Below, in pieces: positions 24,551-34,449 of a stretch of DNA of 64,000 nt. The stretch covers positions 1 through 64,000 of the forward strand of contig JAGHSK010000045.1 in NCBI GenBank assembly GCA_018065895.1, written 5' to 3'. The notes beneath the pieces were generated by a model. That model did not search any database. It worked only from the letters and a program-made list of their open reading frames with translations, and was not told where the DNA came from. Position numbers and translations under genes: made by a program. The stretch is from Candidatus Cacconaster equi. GTDB lineage: Bacteria > Bacteroidota > Bacteroidia > Bacteroidales > UBA932. The first letter of the stretch is position 1. Each line of letters begins with the position of its first letter.

Positions 24551-25723
24551 ATGAAAAGGGCTCTTCTGATTGTACTTCTGATGGTAATGCAATGGTCTGC
24601 TTCAGGCCAGGACATCAGTCGTCAGTCGGAGCGCAAAAAACAGATTGAAGAGGAAATTTCATTCATAAACAACCAGCTGAAGAATCTATCATCCAAGCAG
24701 AAAGCAAGCACAGCCGAGCTTACGCTCATTAAAAAGAAGGTGGCAAACCGCAAGAAGCTGATAAACGGCATGGATGCGCAGATCAAGACCTACAACGATC
24801 AGATATATCTCAAGCAGAAGGAGATCTACAGGCTCCATAAGGAGCTGGACACCCTTGAGATGTATTATAACAAGCTCATTCTCAATACCTACAAGAACCG
24901 GAATGCAAAGGTTTGGTTTATGTATATCCTTGCCAGTGAAAACATCGGGCAAGGATACAGAAGATTCGCCTATCTTAAAAACCTTGCAGGTGAGGTGAAC
25001 CGGCAGGGCACCAAAATCAAGGAAAAGGAGAAAGAGATAGAGGACGAACGTGCCAGACTTGCGGAGATTCTCAGCGAAACACAGAAGGCCAAGAGCGAAA
25101 GACAAGCCGAATACAACAAGCTCGTATCAGAAGAGAATGCATCCAAGAAAGCCATCAAGACGATGGCCAAGACCGAAAAGCAGTATAGGGCGGAACTTCA
25201 GAAAAAACGCCAGGAGGTCGATAAGCTGAACCGCGAAATAGAGCGTATCCTCAGCAAGACCATCGAGACCCAGAAAAAGGACAATACCAAGATTGACTAC
25301 GCTCTTGCCAAAGAATTCGAGAAAAATAAAGGCAAACTGCCGTGGCCTATCAAACAGGGGGTCGTCATAGAGCATTTCGGCATAAACGAACATCCTGTCT
25401 ACAAAAACCTCAAGCTTCCGCAGAACAACGGAGTCACCTTCTCGACGACAAGGAATGCAACCGTTTACAGCGTATTCGACGGTGTGGTCAAACAAATAGT
25501 GGTGATGCCGGGCTACAGCCAGTGCGTGCTGGTACAGCACGGTACTTTCTTCACCTTCTACTGCAAACTCTCCAAAGTGAAGGTCAAGAGCGGTCAGAAA
25601 ATCAAAACCGGTGAAGCCATAGGTACGTTGGAGGAAGACGGCAAGAACAGTTCAACGTTCCACTTCCAGATATGGAAAGGTACCGAGAAGCAGAATCCGG
25701 AAAATTGGATTGCAGGTCTTTAG
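24551..25723 (+). CDS. EnvC-like murein hydrolase activator, degenerate LytM (M23) domain
   Basis: 390 residues. A signal peptide (to about 18, ASGQ) is followed by a long charged coiled coil (about 25-250) and a C-terminal LytM/M23 fold (about 275-385). The zinc ligands of active M23 peptidases are lost: the HxGxD position reads NNGVT, the HxH motif reads TFH, and YAHL is YCKL. The domain is therefore unlikely to cut peptidoglycan and more likely activates cell-wall amidases during daughter-cell separation, as EnvC does. ATG 24551 starts the signal peptide; an open frame back to 24449 overlaps the TPR gene. Confidence 0.88.
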   Translation: MKRALLIVLLMVMQWSASGQDISRQSERKKQIEEEISFINNQLKNLSSKQKASTAELTLIKKKVANRKKLINGMDAQIKTYNDQIYLKQKEIYRLHKELDTLEMYYNKLILNTYKNRNAKVWFMYILASENIGQGYRRFAYLKNLAGEVNRQGTKIKEKEKEIEDERARLAEILSETQKAKSERQAEYNKLVSEENASKKAIKTMAKTEKQYRAELQKKRQEVDKLNREIERILSKTIETQKKDNTKIDYALAKEFEKNKGKLPWPIKQGVVIEHFGINEHPVYKNLKLPQNNGVTFSTTRNATVYSVFDGVVKQIVVMPGYSQCVLVQHGTFFTFYCKLSKVKVKSGQKIKTGEAIGTLEEDGKNSSTFHFQIWKGTEKQNPENWIAGL

Positions 25724-25727
25724 AATC

Positions 25728-26702
25728 CTAATAAGAAAATCCTGAACCACCGATAAACTCTCTGACAATGGATGTCGGAGGGATGTTTTTGGTCTCGACA
25801 GGAGTCATCGCAATCAACGTTCTGATCATCTCCAGCAAGCGTAATGCCTCCCCATATGCGGGAGAGGTTGCAGGGATGGTCTGCAACAACGGTTCTGCAT
25901 AGCATTTGAGCATCGGCATCTCATATACAAGAGCAGAATTGAACAGAGCGTCGGCATTGTTCTTATATGGAAGGATGTATTTCGCCTCACCTGCACGGAC
26001 ACTCGGCCAGCGCATAATAGTGGATTCAGGTGAGGTGCCGCGGAACTGGTTGTCCCTTACCATACGCCGCAGAAGCCTGTAATCGGATGCGAACATAGTG
26101 GTGGTATGGTCTATGGCCAGAGGTGTCAGAACCGATACGTATATTCTGAACATATTCTCATCTGCTATGAGCGGAGTGAGTTTTGGATTGAGGGCATGAA
26201 TGCCTTCCATTATGATAATATCCCTCTCCTTCATCCTGTATTTCTCCCCGGAGAATCTTCTCTCTCCGGCGGCGAAATCATAATGTGGGACCTCTATTTC
26301 CTCTCCGGCAATAAGTTGCGAGAGCTGCTTGTTGAGAAAATCCACGTCAAGCGCTTCAAGGCATTCGAAATCGTATTCCCCATTCTTGTCCAGCGGAGTA
26401 TCGACTCTGTTCACGAAATAGTCGTCGAGCGACAGGACTATCGGATTGAGCCCGTCTACCAGAAGATGAAGGGCCAGACGTTTTGACGAGGTGGTCTTTC
26501 CACTGCTCGAAGGGCCGGCGATAAGTACGAACCTGACGCTTTCGCGCGAAGCTATCTCATTTGCTATCTCGCTGTAACGATGTTCGTGAAGAGTCTCGGA
26601 AAGATGGATGATCCTCCTCCCCTGTCCTGCAGCAATCGCCTGATTAAGTGTAACAATGTCATTGTCGCGCATCAGATTGCGCCAAATCGCCAATTCCTTC
26701 AT
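25728..26702 (-). CDS. Uridine-kinase-like nucleoside kinase, N-terminally short form
   Basis: 324 residues containing a uridine kinase/phosphoribulokinase P-loop domain: GPSSSGKTTSSKRL (about 63-76), LSLDDYFVNR, and IIMEGIHALNP. It would phosphorylate a nucleoside, probably uridine or cytidine. In other Bacteroidota the equivalent protein is about 550 residues with a TGS and a threonyl-tRNA-synthetase-like SAD domain before the kinase. Here those domains are absent, and the sequence begins close to the helical linker before the kinase. The ATG overlaps the uvrA stop (ATGA), so the short form looks like a stable, coupled gene rather than a miscalled start. Confidence 0.85.
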   Translation of the reverse strand: MKELAIWRNLMRDNDIVTLNQAIAAGQGRRIIHLSETLHEHRYSEIANEIASRESVRFVLIAGPSSSGKTTSSKRLALHLLVDGLNPIVLSLDDYFVNRVDTPLDKNGEYDFECLEALDVDFLNKQLSQLIAGEEIEVPHYDFAAGERRFSGEKYRMKERDIIIMEGIHALNPKLTPLIADENMFRIYVSVLTPLAIDHTTTMFASDYRLLRRMVRDNQFRGTSPESTIMRWPSVRAGEAKYILPYKNNADALFNSALVYEMPMLKCYAEPLLQTIPATSPAYGEALRLLEMIRTLIAMTPVETKNIPPTSIVREFIGGSGFSY

Positions 26703-29509
26703 TTCAATATTTTCTTCAAGTATTTTCCAGTATACGAAGCGGGATTTTCCGCCACCTGTTCAGGAGTTCCTTCCGCAATAATCGTTCCACCGTCCGCTCC
26801 ACCTTCCGGTCCCATATCGATAAGATAATCCACGGATTTGAGCACATCCAGATTGTGTTCAATTATCACAACCGTGTTGCCTTTGTCCACCAATTTCTGG
26901 AGCACATCCATCAGTACACGGATGTCTTCGAAATGGAGTCCTGTAGTAGGCTCATCCAGAAGATACAACGTGTTGCCGGTATCCTTCCTCGAGAGTTCGG
27001 CAGACAACTTCAGCCTCTGGCTTTCGCCACCGCTCAAGGTTGTGGCCGGCTGACCGAGAGTGACATATCCCAGACCCACCTCTTCCATTGTCTTGAGTTT
27101 CTGCGAGATTGCCGGAATGGCCTCAAAGAATTCCGCTGCCTGGCTGACTGTCATGTCAAGAACCTCACTGATATTCTTTCCCTTATATTTCACGGCCAAA
27201 GTATCCGGCTTGAAACGTTTTCCGTTGCATTCCTTGCAGGTGACCTGCGCAGTCGGCAGGAAATGCATCTCTATCAGTTGTATTCCCGCTCCTTTGCAAG
27301 TTTCGCATCGGCCGCCCTTCACGTTGAAGGAGAACCGGCTCGCCTTGAATCCTCTCACCTTTGCGTCCGGAGACTGCTCGAACAATTTGCGGATATCTGT
27401 CAGAACGTCCGTATATGTGGCAGGATTGCTTCGCGGAGTACGGCCGATAGGGGCCTGGTCAATCTGAATGACCTTGTCGACATTACCTGCACCTTCTATC
27501 TTGTCGTACGGCAAGGCGGGATAGGATGAACGATACATCATATTGCTCAAGACAGGCATCAGAGTTTCATTGACAAGCGAACTCTTTCCGCTGCCGCTCA
27601 CACCGCTCACACCGACAAGCAGGCCGAGAGGAAGGCGCAACGTCACGTTCTTCAGATTATTGCCGCGTGCTCCGGTGAGCGTTATGAACCGGCCGTCACC
27701 CCGTCTGCGGTCAGAAGGGATTTCAATCCGCTTGTCTCCTTTAAGATAATCGATAGTCGGTGAAGACGCCCCGCTTCCCACCATATCGGAAGGTCTTCCG
27801 TTGAACAGCAGTTCTCCTCCCTTTTCGCCGGCGCCTGGACCGAGATCGACCAGCCAGTCCGCATTTTCCATCATCTCCTGATCGTGCTCCACTACCATGA
27901 CCGAATTGCCTTCATCCCGAAGATGTTTCAGGGAATTGATGAGTTTGACGTTATCACGCTGATGCAATCCTATACTCGGCTCATCAAGGATATATAGCAC
28001 GTTCACCAGCTTGGCCCCTATCTGCGTGGCAAGTCTTATACGCTGACTTTCCCCGCCGCTCAGAGAACGGGTAGAGCGGCTGAGGGTGAGGTAATTCAAG
28101 CCTACGTCGCGAAGAAAACCTATCCGCGCAGTCAATTCCTTTATGATATCGGAGCCGATAACCATCTGCCTGTGGGTCAGTCTGGACGGAAGAGCCTTCA
28201 CCCAATCGTACAAAGTGTCGATATCCATATCCGACACCTCCGCAATGTTCTTGCCGTCAATCTTGAAATATAGCGATTCCGGTTTCAGCCTGGTGCCGTT
28301 GCACACAGGGCATACCATATCTTCAACAAAGAGTTCCTTCTTGTTCTGCTTGCGCTCACTCTCTTCGTCGTCAGAGGAAAGTTGTGCAATTATGCCCGGG
28401 AAAGTGGCCATCTCCGTATCCGATCCCTCTCCTATCCTTATCAACTCGTCCGACCCGTACAGAATCAGCTGCAGTGCATCGGAAGGGATTTCCTTGATGG
28501 GATCGTGAAGAGAAAAACGGTACTTGCGCGCAATTGCCTCAAGGAATGAAAAAAGAGTGTTGTTGCGCATTGGGCCGATGCTCTCGATGCCACCATCCGC
28601 TATCGATTTATTCTGGTCAGGAATTATTCTGCCGATATCAACCTTGGCGATTGTACCAAGCCCATGGCAATGAGGGCAGGCACCCTGCGGAGAGTTGAAT
28701 GAAAAGGTGAAAGGTGCGGGCTGGTCGAACGACAGACCTGTATCAGGACATACAAGATTCCGGCTCAGATGCTCGAACGTGCCATCTTCCATCGACAGCA
28801 CCGCCATAGATCCCTTGCCCTGCGAGAGGGCCGTCGTGACTGACGATTTGACTCTCGCCCTGTCGTCCGGAGTCGGAATTATCTTGTCAATGACCAACTC
28901 TATGAAATGGATCTTATATCTGTCAAGCGGCTTCACGTCGGAAAGATACTGTATCGCCCCGTCTATTCTCACCTGATTGTACCCTTTCCTCTGAAGTTGT
29001 TCGAACAGTTCCTTATAATGGCCTTTCCGACCTTTTACAAGAGGAGACAAAATCACCAGTTTCTCTCCCTGGTGACGGTCCATTATCAAATCGACAATCT
29101 CCTCGTCGGAATATCGGACCATCTCCTTGCCGGTGGCGGGAGAGAAGGCTTGTGACGCTCGGGCATACAGCAGCCTGAAAAAATCATATATCTCAGTGAT
29201 GGTGCCGACTGTCGAACGGGGGTTGCGGCCCACAGTCTTCTGCTCTATGGCTATGATCGGGCTCAATCCGTCGATACGGTCAACGTCCGGACGCTCGAGA
29301 ATTCCTATGAACTGGCGGGCATAGGAGGACAATGTGTCCATATAACGACGCTGTCCCTCCGCAAAAATGGTGTCAAACGCAAGCGATGACTTGCCGCTGC
29401 CGGAAAGCCCTGTAACAACGACAAGTTTGTTGCGTGGGATATCCAAGTCGATATTCTTCAGATTATGGACCCGCGCACCTCTGATTTCAATCTTGTCCTG
29501 TCCGGCCAT
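26699..29509 (-). CDS. uvrA: Excinuclease ABC subunit UvrA
   Basis: 936 residues, the damage-recognition ATPase of nucleotide excision repair. Two ABC modules are complete: Walker [10 protein letters not shown] near residue 35 and GVSGSGKSS near 635, signature [12 protein letters not shown] and [12 protein letters not shown], and Walker B LYILDEPS and LYLLDEPT. Zinc-finger cysteines are seen at CPHCHG, CPVCNG, CETCKG and CKECNG. ATG 29509 ([11 protein letters not shown]) is chosen; the frame is open to 29554 inside the upstream gene. Operon order is MBL-fold hydrolase, uvrA, nucleoside kinase. Confidence 0.97.
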   Translation of the reverse strand: MAGQDKIEIRGARVHNLKNIDLDIPRNKLVVVTGLSGSGKSSLAFDTIFAEGQRRYMDTLSSYARQFIGILERPDVDRIDGLSPIIAIEQKTVGRNPRSTVGTITEIYDFFRLLYARASQAFSPATGKEMVRYSDEEIVDLIMDRHQGEKLVILSPLVKGRKGHYKELFEQLQRKGYNQVRIDGAIQYLSDVKPLDRYKIHFIELVIDKIIPTPDDRARVKSSVTTALSQGKGSMAVLSMEDGTFEHLSRNLVCPDTGLSFDQPAPFTFSFNSPQGACPHCHGLGTIAKVDIGRIIPDQNKSIADGGIESIGPMRNNTLFSFLEAIARKYRFSLHDPIKEIPSDALQLILYGSDELIRIGEGSDTEMATFPGIIAQLSSDDEESERKQNKKELFVEDMVCPVCNGTRLKPESLYFKIDGKNIAEVSDMDIDTLYDWVKALPSRLTHRQMVIGSDIIKELTARIGFLRDVGLNYLTLSRSTRSLSGGESQRIRLATQIGAKLVNVLYILDEPSIGLHQRDNVKLINSLKHLRDEGNSVMVVEHDQEMMENADWLVDLGPGAGEKGGELLFNGRPSDMVGSGASSPTIDYLKGDKRIEIPSDRRRGDGRFITLTGARGNNLKNVTLRLPLGLLVGVSGVSGSGKSSLVNETLMPVLSNMMYRSSYPALPYDKIEGAGNVDKVIQIDQAPIGRTPRSNPATYTDVLTDIRKLFEQSPDAKVRGFKASRFSFNVKGGRCETCKGAGIQLIEMHFLPTAQVTCKECNGKRFKPDTLAVKYKGKNISEVLDMTVSQAAEFFEAIPAISQKLKTMEEVGLGYVTLGQPATTLSGGESQRLKLSAELSRKDTGNTLYLLDEPTTGLHFEDIRVLMDVLQKLVDKGNTVVIIEHNLDVLKSVDYLIDMGPEGGADGGTIIAEGTPEQVAENPASYTGKYLKKILK

Positions 29510-29516
29510 CTGACTG

Positions 29517-30158
29517 CTAATAAGTTTCGAGGAACGGGTTGGTCGAACGTTCATAGCCTATGTTTGTGGAAGGGCCATGACCAGGGAATACGCTAACCTC
29601 ACCGTCAAGTTTCATAAGCTTGTTGACAATGCTGCCCATCAGTTTTTCATAATCCCCACCGATATGGTCCGTACGTCCTATGCTGCCGGCAAAAAGAGTA
29701 TCGCCGCTGAACAGCACGGCATCCTTTCTGCAAAAATAGCATATGCCGCCTTCGGTGTGACCAGGGGTGGCTATCGCCTCCAGCTCCGTATTTCCGAAAC
29801 GTATGATGTCGCCATCTTTCACGTCGATTCCCTCGCCCGTAAACGGGGATGTGTTCAAGCCGAGCATCGAGCAATATGCCGGAGCGCCTTTTATCTGTAT
29901 GTCATCCAGACGGCTGAAATATACGGGAACGCTCCAGAAACGCCAGGCCGCCTCCAATCCGAGAATATGATCGAAGTGTCCGTGGGTAAGGAGTATTTTC
30001 ACCGGTTTCAGATTTTCCGTTGCAATATATTTCTTCAAACGGTCAAACTCATTGTCCGAACCGAATCCGGGGTCGATGACCACACATTCGCCGGTCTCGT
30101 CCCACGCAACGTAGCAGCACTCCCGCAATTCGTTAAAATAGAAAGATTTGGTTTTCAT
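29517..30158 (-). CDS. MBL-fold metallohydrolase (glyoxalase II-like)
   Basis: 213 residues with the metallo-beta-lactamase fold. The metal site is intact: THGHFDH (HxHxDH, about 59-65), TPGHTEGG, SGDTLF and PGHG. Such proteins hydrolyse thioesters such as S-lactoylglutathione, or other small esters; Bacteroidota often lack glutathione, so the substrate is open. It is the first gene of the uvrA operon, seven bases ahead of uvrA. Confidence 0.9.
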   Translation of the reverse strand: MKTKSFYFNELRECCYVAWDETGECVVIDPGFGSDNEFDRLKKYIATENLKPVKILLTHGHFDHILGLEAAWRFWSVPVYFSRLDDIQIKGAPAYCSMLGLNTSPFTGEGIDVKDGDIIRFGNTELEAIATPGHTEGGICYFCRKDAVLFSGDTLFAGSIGRTDHIGGDYEKLMGSIVNKLMKLDGEVSVFPGHGPSTNIGYERSTNPFLETY

Positions 30159-30184
30159 ATCCGAGGCTACAACACATTATTTTA

Positions 30185-30213
30185 CAAAAATACAAAAAGA
30201 GTTTGTATTTTTG
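30185..30213. promoter_or_regulatory. Divergent -7 boxes between the MBL-uvrA operon and the dNK gene
   Basis: Minus-strand TATTTTTG at 30185-30192 and plus-strand TATTTTTG at 30206-30213, both TAnnTTTG, separated by 13 bp. Leaders of about 20 to 30 bases follow on each side. Confidence 0.65.
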
Positions 30214-30244
30214 TCGCAGGAACACACAATAAAGATTACAAGCC

Positions 30245-30859
30245 ATGCACATCGCCATAGCAGGAAATATCGGAAGCGGCAAGACTACATTGACAAGAAT
30301 GTTGGCTGAGCATTACAAGTGGACCCCCAAGTACGAATCAGTGGATTTCAATCCTTATCTTACTGATTTCTATAATGATATGGAGCGTTGGTCCTTCAAT
30401 ATCCAGATTTATTTCCTCAACAAGAGGTTTCTTGACGTGGTGGAGATCAGCAAGCACTCCGACATCATAGTTCAGGACAGAAGCATCTACGAGGATGCCT
30501 GCATCTTCGCTCCCAACCTTCACGACATGGGGCTTATGGAGACTCGCGATTTTGAAAACTACACTTCGCTCTTCTCGTTGATGTCATCACTTGTAAAGGC
30601 TCCGGACCTTCTGATATATCTGCGCGGGTCCATTCCTCATCTGGTAGGCAACATCCAGAAGAGAGGACGCGAATATGAGAGCAGCATCCGTCTCGATTAT
30701 CTGAAGGGCTTGAATGTGCTTTATGAAAAATGGATTGAAAACTACAACGACGGGAAACTGCTCATCATTGATGTTGACAAGCTCAATTTTGAAGAGAATC
30801 TCGAAGATTTCGGTGTAATCTGCGACAGGATCGAAGCTCAGATGAACGGACTTTTCTAG
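30245..30859 (+). CDS. Deoxynucleoside kinase
   Basis: 204 residues of the deoxynucleoside kinase family, which salvages deoxynucleosides to their 5'-monophosphates. P-loop GNIGSGKTT (7-15), the DRSIYED motif with the catalytic Asp-Arg (about 79-85), the Arg-rich lid IQKRGREYE (about 136-144) and the DVDKLNF end are all present. Members differ in preference for dA/dG or dC/T; that cannot be read here. It converges on the PfkB kinase gene with a four-base overlap. Confidence 0.9.
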   Translation: MHIAIAGNIGSGKTTLTRMLAEHYKWTPKYESVDFNPYLTDFYNDMERWSFNIQIYFLNKRFLDVVEISKHSDIIVQDRSIYEDACIFAPNLHDMGLMETRDFENYTSLFSLMSSLVKAPDLLIYLRGSIPHLVGNIQKRGREYESSIRLDYLKGLNVLYEKWIENYNDGKLLIIDVDKLNFEENLEDFGVICDRIEAQMNGLF

Positions 30860-31848
30860 TCCTCTATTCCCATCATTCCGCGAATTTCCTTCTTCGCGGC
30901 TTTCCAACGTGGGATATCTATCTTGGTGCCTATAACCTCAACGACACGGGCAGCTATTGCTGACCCCACCTCTCCGCATGTCTGAAGAGGCATTCCCATA
31001 GAGTGGGCATACAGAAAACCTGCGGCATAGGTATCGCCCGCACCGGTAGCGTCAACAGCATCCCCCGGCCAAGGTTTGATGAAATGATACTCATCACCGC
31101 TTTTGACCATGGAACCCTCTTTTCCTACCTTGACGACGGCTATACGGCTCATCCTTGCCATCTCGTCAACTGCATCGCGCGGCTCCATCCCTGTAAATGC
31201 CTTGGCTTCGGTTTCATTTGCAAAAACAATATCAACGTAGTTGCTGACAATATCATGCAGGAAAGCATTGTTGGACTCCACCACATTATAGCTGGCCATA
31301 TCGATGGATATAATCATTCCATGCTCCCGCCCGAGCTCGGCAATCTTTCTCAGAAGCCGCTGGTTCTGCACAAGATATCCCTCAATGTGAAGATAGTCGT
31401 AGCCTTCGAAATACTCCGGCTTCAAATCTTCCGGGTTCAACTCAAGGGCCGCACCCAGATATGTGGCAAAAGTCCTGTCGGCATTCGGCGCCGTTATGAA
31501 CACCATCGCTCTTCCGGAAGCCGCCTTACCCTTGAGCAGAATGGATTTGATACCGTTCTGCGTCTGATCGGAATGGAACAACGATCCCAGTTCGTCATCG
31601 CCCACCTTGCCGATAAAAGCGGAAGGCATACCGAAGATGGCGGTAGCGGAAATGGTATTTGCAGCTGAGCCGCCTGCCACATACTGTACCCCTATCTCCT
31701 TGAGCTCAGCCCAGATCTTATTGCCTGTGGGGGCGTCTACATGCTGCATGCTGCCCTGCGGGAGGTTATATTTCTTGAGAAGAGTGTCGTCAGGAAGCAC
31801 TGCGAGAATGTCCGTCAGAGCGTTTCCGATGCCAAGGATTGATTTCAT
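30856..31848 (-). CDS. PfkB family carbohydrate/adenosine kinase
   Basis: 330 residues of the ribokinase fold. The N-terminal ILGIGNALTDI, the glycine pair in VAGGSAANT and the C-terminal DATGAGDTYAAGFLYA with the catalytic Asp are characteristic; overall it resembles the adenosine-kinase-like branch common in Bacteroidota. It would phosphorylate a sugar or nucleoside with ATP. Start 31848 (MKSILGIGN) is chosen; the frame remains open to 31899 over the upstream gene's end. It lies ten bases downstream of the nucleotidyltransferase gene. Confidence 0.88.
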   Translation of the reverse strand: MKSILGIGNALTDILAVLPDDTLLKKYNLPQGSMQHVDAPTGNKIWAELKEIGVQYVAGGSAANTISATAIFGMPSAFIGKVGDDELGSLFHSDQTQNGIKSILLKGKAASGRAMVFITAPNADRTFATYLGAALELNPEDLKPEYFEGYDYLHIEGYLVQNQRLLRKIAELGREHGMIISIDMASYNVVESNNAFLHDIVSNYVDIVFANETEAKAFTGMEPRDAVDEMARMSRIAVVKVGKEGSMVKSGDEYHFIKPWPGDAVDATGAGDTYAAGFLYAHSMGMPLQTCGEVGSAIAARVVEVIGTKIDIPRWKAAKKEIRGMMGIED

Positions 31849-31858
31849 TGGGGATATG

Positions 31859-32776
31859 TTATTTGTTCCAGAGACTGTGAGGGTAAACCCCTTTCTCAAT
31901 AAGTTCGTTTATCTTTGACACAACGAATGGCCTGTCCTCCTTGTATGTGACGCCGAACCATCTGGCATCGCACTCAAGTACGTCAAACGTCGCCTGTTTT
32001 CTCCTTATGAGGGTATCCGCAACATATGGTATGAAGAACTCGGCCTTGAGGTTGGTTCTGGTGGAAGGCATATCCAGGAATGTCTTGAACAGTTCTTCCG
32101 AATAATCGAAATAATCCGGTGTAAATCCCCAGAAATTCATTGAAACGATGGTATCTTCCGGAACCGGGCAGTCTGCCCCATTCTCAGTATAATATACGTT
32201 TCCGTCTGCCTTGCGTGCAATTGCGGTACGCTCGTGCACTTCCGACAGATGGGCTTGAGAGTCCACGACGCAACAGCCTCTTGACACCGTTCCGAACTCT
32301 GAAAGAGTGTTTTTCAAATGATATCCGACGAGGCAGTACCGGCCTTTCTGACCTTCCGCCAGGCGCAGGAACTCAGCAATGGTACTGAAGCCCTCTCTTC
32401 CGTAGAAGTCATCCGAATTTATGACAGCGAACGGCTCGTGGATGACATCCTTTGCCATCATGACAGCGTGGTTTGTGCCCCACGGTTTCTCTCTTCCCTC
32501 AGGAACGGAATAACCTTCCGGCAGGCAGTCCAGCTCCTGATAAACGAATTCTATATCTACCTGATTGCCAAAACGTTCTTTTGTAAACACAGATTGGAAC
32601 GCCTCTGCAAACGAGTGTCTGATTACAAATACCACCTTGCCGAATCCAGCCTGGATTGCATCATAAATGGAGTAATCTATAATAGCTTCCCCACACGGCC
32701 CCAAACCATCCATCTGCTTGAGTGACCCATATCTCGAGCCCATTCCGGCCGCCAAAACCAAAAGAGTCGGTTTCAT
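31859..32776 (-). CDS. Sugar-phosphate nucleotidyltransferase
   Basis: 305 residues with a GT-A-like nucleotidyltransferase fold. LAAGMGSRYGSLKQM (8-22) is the nucleotide-binding signature, GTNHAV and INSDDFYG (metal-binding Asp-Asp) follow. The protein would join a nucleoside triphosphate and a sugar phosphate to give an NDP-sugar, but neither substrate is clear; no sugar-nucleotide genes lie beside it. It heads an operon with the PfkB kinase. Confidence 0.85.
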   Translation of the reverse strand: MKPTLLVLAAGMGSRYGSLKQMDGLGPCGEAIIDYSIYDAIQAGFGKVVFVIRHSFAEAFQSVFTKERFGNQVDIEFVYQELDCLPEGYSVPEGREKPWGTNHAVMMAKDVIHEPFAVINSDDFYGREGFSTIAEFLRLAEGQKGRYCLVGYHLKNTLSEFGTVSRGCCVVDSQAHLSEVHERTAIARKADGNVYYTENGADCPVPEDTIVSMNFWGFTPDYFDYSEELFKTFLDMPSTRTNLKAEFFIPYVADTLIRRKQATFDVLECDARWFGVTYKEDRPFVVSKINELIEKGVYPHSLWNK

Positions 32777-32795
32777 ATTCTTTCAATTAATACTG

Positions 32796-32833
32796 CAAAT
32801 TTAGACAAAATATGCCTAAAAAGGTTAAATTTG
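32796..32833. promoter_or_regulatory. Divergent -7 boxes between the nucleotidyltransferase and second serine hydrolase genes
   Basis: Minus-strand TAAATTTG at 32796-32803 and plus-strand TAAATTTG at 32826-32833, separated by 22 bp. The plus box lies downstream of the first open-frame ATG (32812), so the true start must be 32842 or 32854. Confidence 0.65.
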
Positions 32834-32853
32834 TGAATAATATGATTCAATCT

Positions 32854-34431
32854 ATGAAAAGGGTTCTCACAGCCGTCATTTTGATTGCGGCAATCTTCTC
32901 AACAAATGCACAGACAGACAAGAACATTCCTTCAAGGCAGCAGGTTCTATCCGATGAAGAGATAGTGGCCGGGCTGAATTCGTATATCGAGCAGGTACGC
33001 TCCGACTGGAAGATTCCTGGGATGGGAGTGACTCTGATGAAAGATGGCAAGGTCCTTCTGATGAAGGGCTATGGCGTGAAGGATTATGCCACAGGGGAAA
33101 AAGTGGACAAAAGCACTTTGTTCCAAATCGGGTCCGTATCAAAATCATTCACTTCCGCACTGATCGCCTCACTCGTCGATGAAGGGCTTCTGCATTGGGA
33201 GGACACCGTCAAGAACATTCTTCCCGACTTCGAGATGTATGACCCATGGGTTTCCGAGAACATGCAGATCAAGGACCTGACAAGTCATCGCACAGGTCTC
33301 AAGGAACAAGCCGGCACCTACATCCCGAATATGGGTTACGACCGTGACGACATATACAGGATGCTCAAGTTGATGAAACCGGTATATACATTCCGCGGTG
33401 ATTACCAATACAACAACATAACCTTTATCCCGGCCGCAAAAATAATCGAGAAAGTTACAGGGAAAAGCTGGGAGGACAATGTCCGCGAACGCATCTTCGA
33501 ACCGCTGGGAATGACTCACTCAACTCTTAACGGAGAGGGATTTTCAGAGGTGATGAAAACCGGCGGAGCCGCTCTTCCTTATGAGTTCGTCCGCAACGGG
33601 AAGCAGATGCAGGTCAACCCGCTCTACGGTGACGAACAGGCTCTCTGGTGGCTCACCGTCATTGGACCTGCCGGAAGTGTCTGCTGTACTCCTGAAGATC
33701 TCCTCAAATGGGCTGAATTCCACCTCAACAACGGAAAGGTCGGCGACAAGCAGGTGATAAGCGAAAAGCAGATGAACTACCTTCACCGGGGTGTGACCAT
33801 CACTTCACAGAACGGAGGCAGGACCAACCTGTACGGGCACAGCTGGTTCATCGAGCAAACCCGCAAATGCCGCATCTATTATCATACGGGAACAACCTGG
33901 GGAATGACCACCCTCTGCTTCTTCGTTCCGGAACTTAACGTCTGCGGCACCGTCCAGGTCAATTCAGAAGCTCCTTCCGAGCCTCGTCACGCAATAATGC
34001 GCAGGGCCCTCGATATGTTTATGGGGTATCCTGATTATGATTATAACAAAGAATATCTGGACGACTGGTACGCCACCGCGGCCAAGCGTGCCGAGCGTGA
34101 TTCCGCAGCCGCAGCCGAAAGAGTGGTGGAGCCAGCTCCTGAACTTAGAAAAATTGCGGGCAAATATGGAAAAGAGGCCCCGTTCGGAGACGCCTCAGTC
34201 ACCCTTGAAAACGGCAAGCCGTTCATAACTATAGGGCCTAAAGGGTGGAAGCGCGAACTCAAGCACGTCAATGGCAACAAGTATAATTTCCGGATGGACG
34301 GCTGGGGATTCGACATCACATTCCTTTTCGAAGAGGGAACTGCCGGCAGTTCGATGAAATCCGCATATGGATTCGAAATTGCCTGGGGTGAAGGGGAAGA
34401 GAAAGATTTCGGAATCTGGAGAAGAAAATAA
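32854..34431 (+). CDS. Exported serine hydrolase, beta-lactamase fold, with C-terminal DUF3471-like domain
   Basis: 525 residues with a cleavable signal peptide (MKRVLTAVILIAAIFSTNAQ). The class-C beta-lactamase/esterase fold shows SVSK (Ser94, Lys97), YQYNN for the YxN element and YHTGTTWG for the third motif. A C-terminal beta-rich domain (about 425-525, GKYGKEAPFGDASVTLENGKP) resembles DUF3471. The substrate is unknown. The ATG at 32854 fits the signal peptide; 32842 is the alternative. It begins a run with the C26 hydrolase and arginine genes. Confidence 0.85.
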   Translation: MKRVLTAVILIAAIFSTNAQTDKNIPSRQQVLSDEEIVAGLNSYIEQVRSDWKIPGMGVTLMKDGKVLLMKGYGVKDYATGEKVDKSTLFQIGSVSKSFTSALIASLVDEGLLHWEDTVKNILPDFEMYDPWVSENMQIKDLTSHRTGLKEQAGTYIPNMGYDRDDIYRMLKLMKPVYTFRGDYQYNNITFIPAAKIIEKVTGKSWEDNVRERIFEPLGMTHSTLNGEGFSEVMKTGGAALPYEFVRNGKQMQVNPLYGDEQALWWLTVIGPAGSVCCTPEDLLKWAEFHLNNGKVGDKQVISEKQMNYLHRGVTITSQNGGRTNLYGHSWFIEQTRKCRIYYHTGTTWGMTTLCFFVPELNVCGTVQVNSEAPSEPRHAIMRRALDMFMGYPDYDYNKEYLDDWYATAAKRAERDSAAAAERVVEPAPELRKIAGKYGKEAPFGDASVTLENGKPFITIGPKGWKRELKHVNGNKYNFRMDGWGFDITFLFEEGTAGSSMKSAYGFEIAWGEGEEKDFGIWRRK

Positions 34432-34449
34432 AGAAAAAACCATACAACT

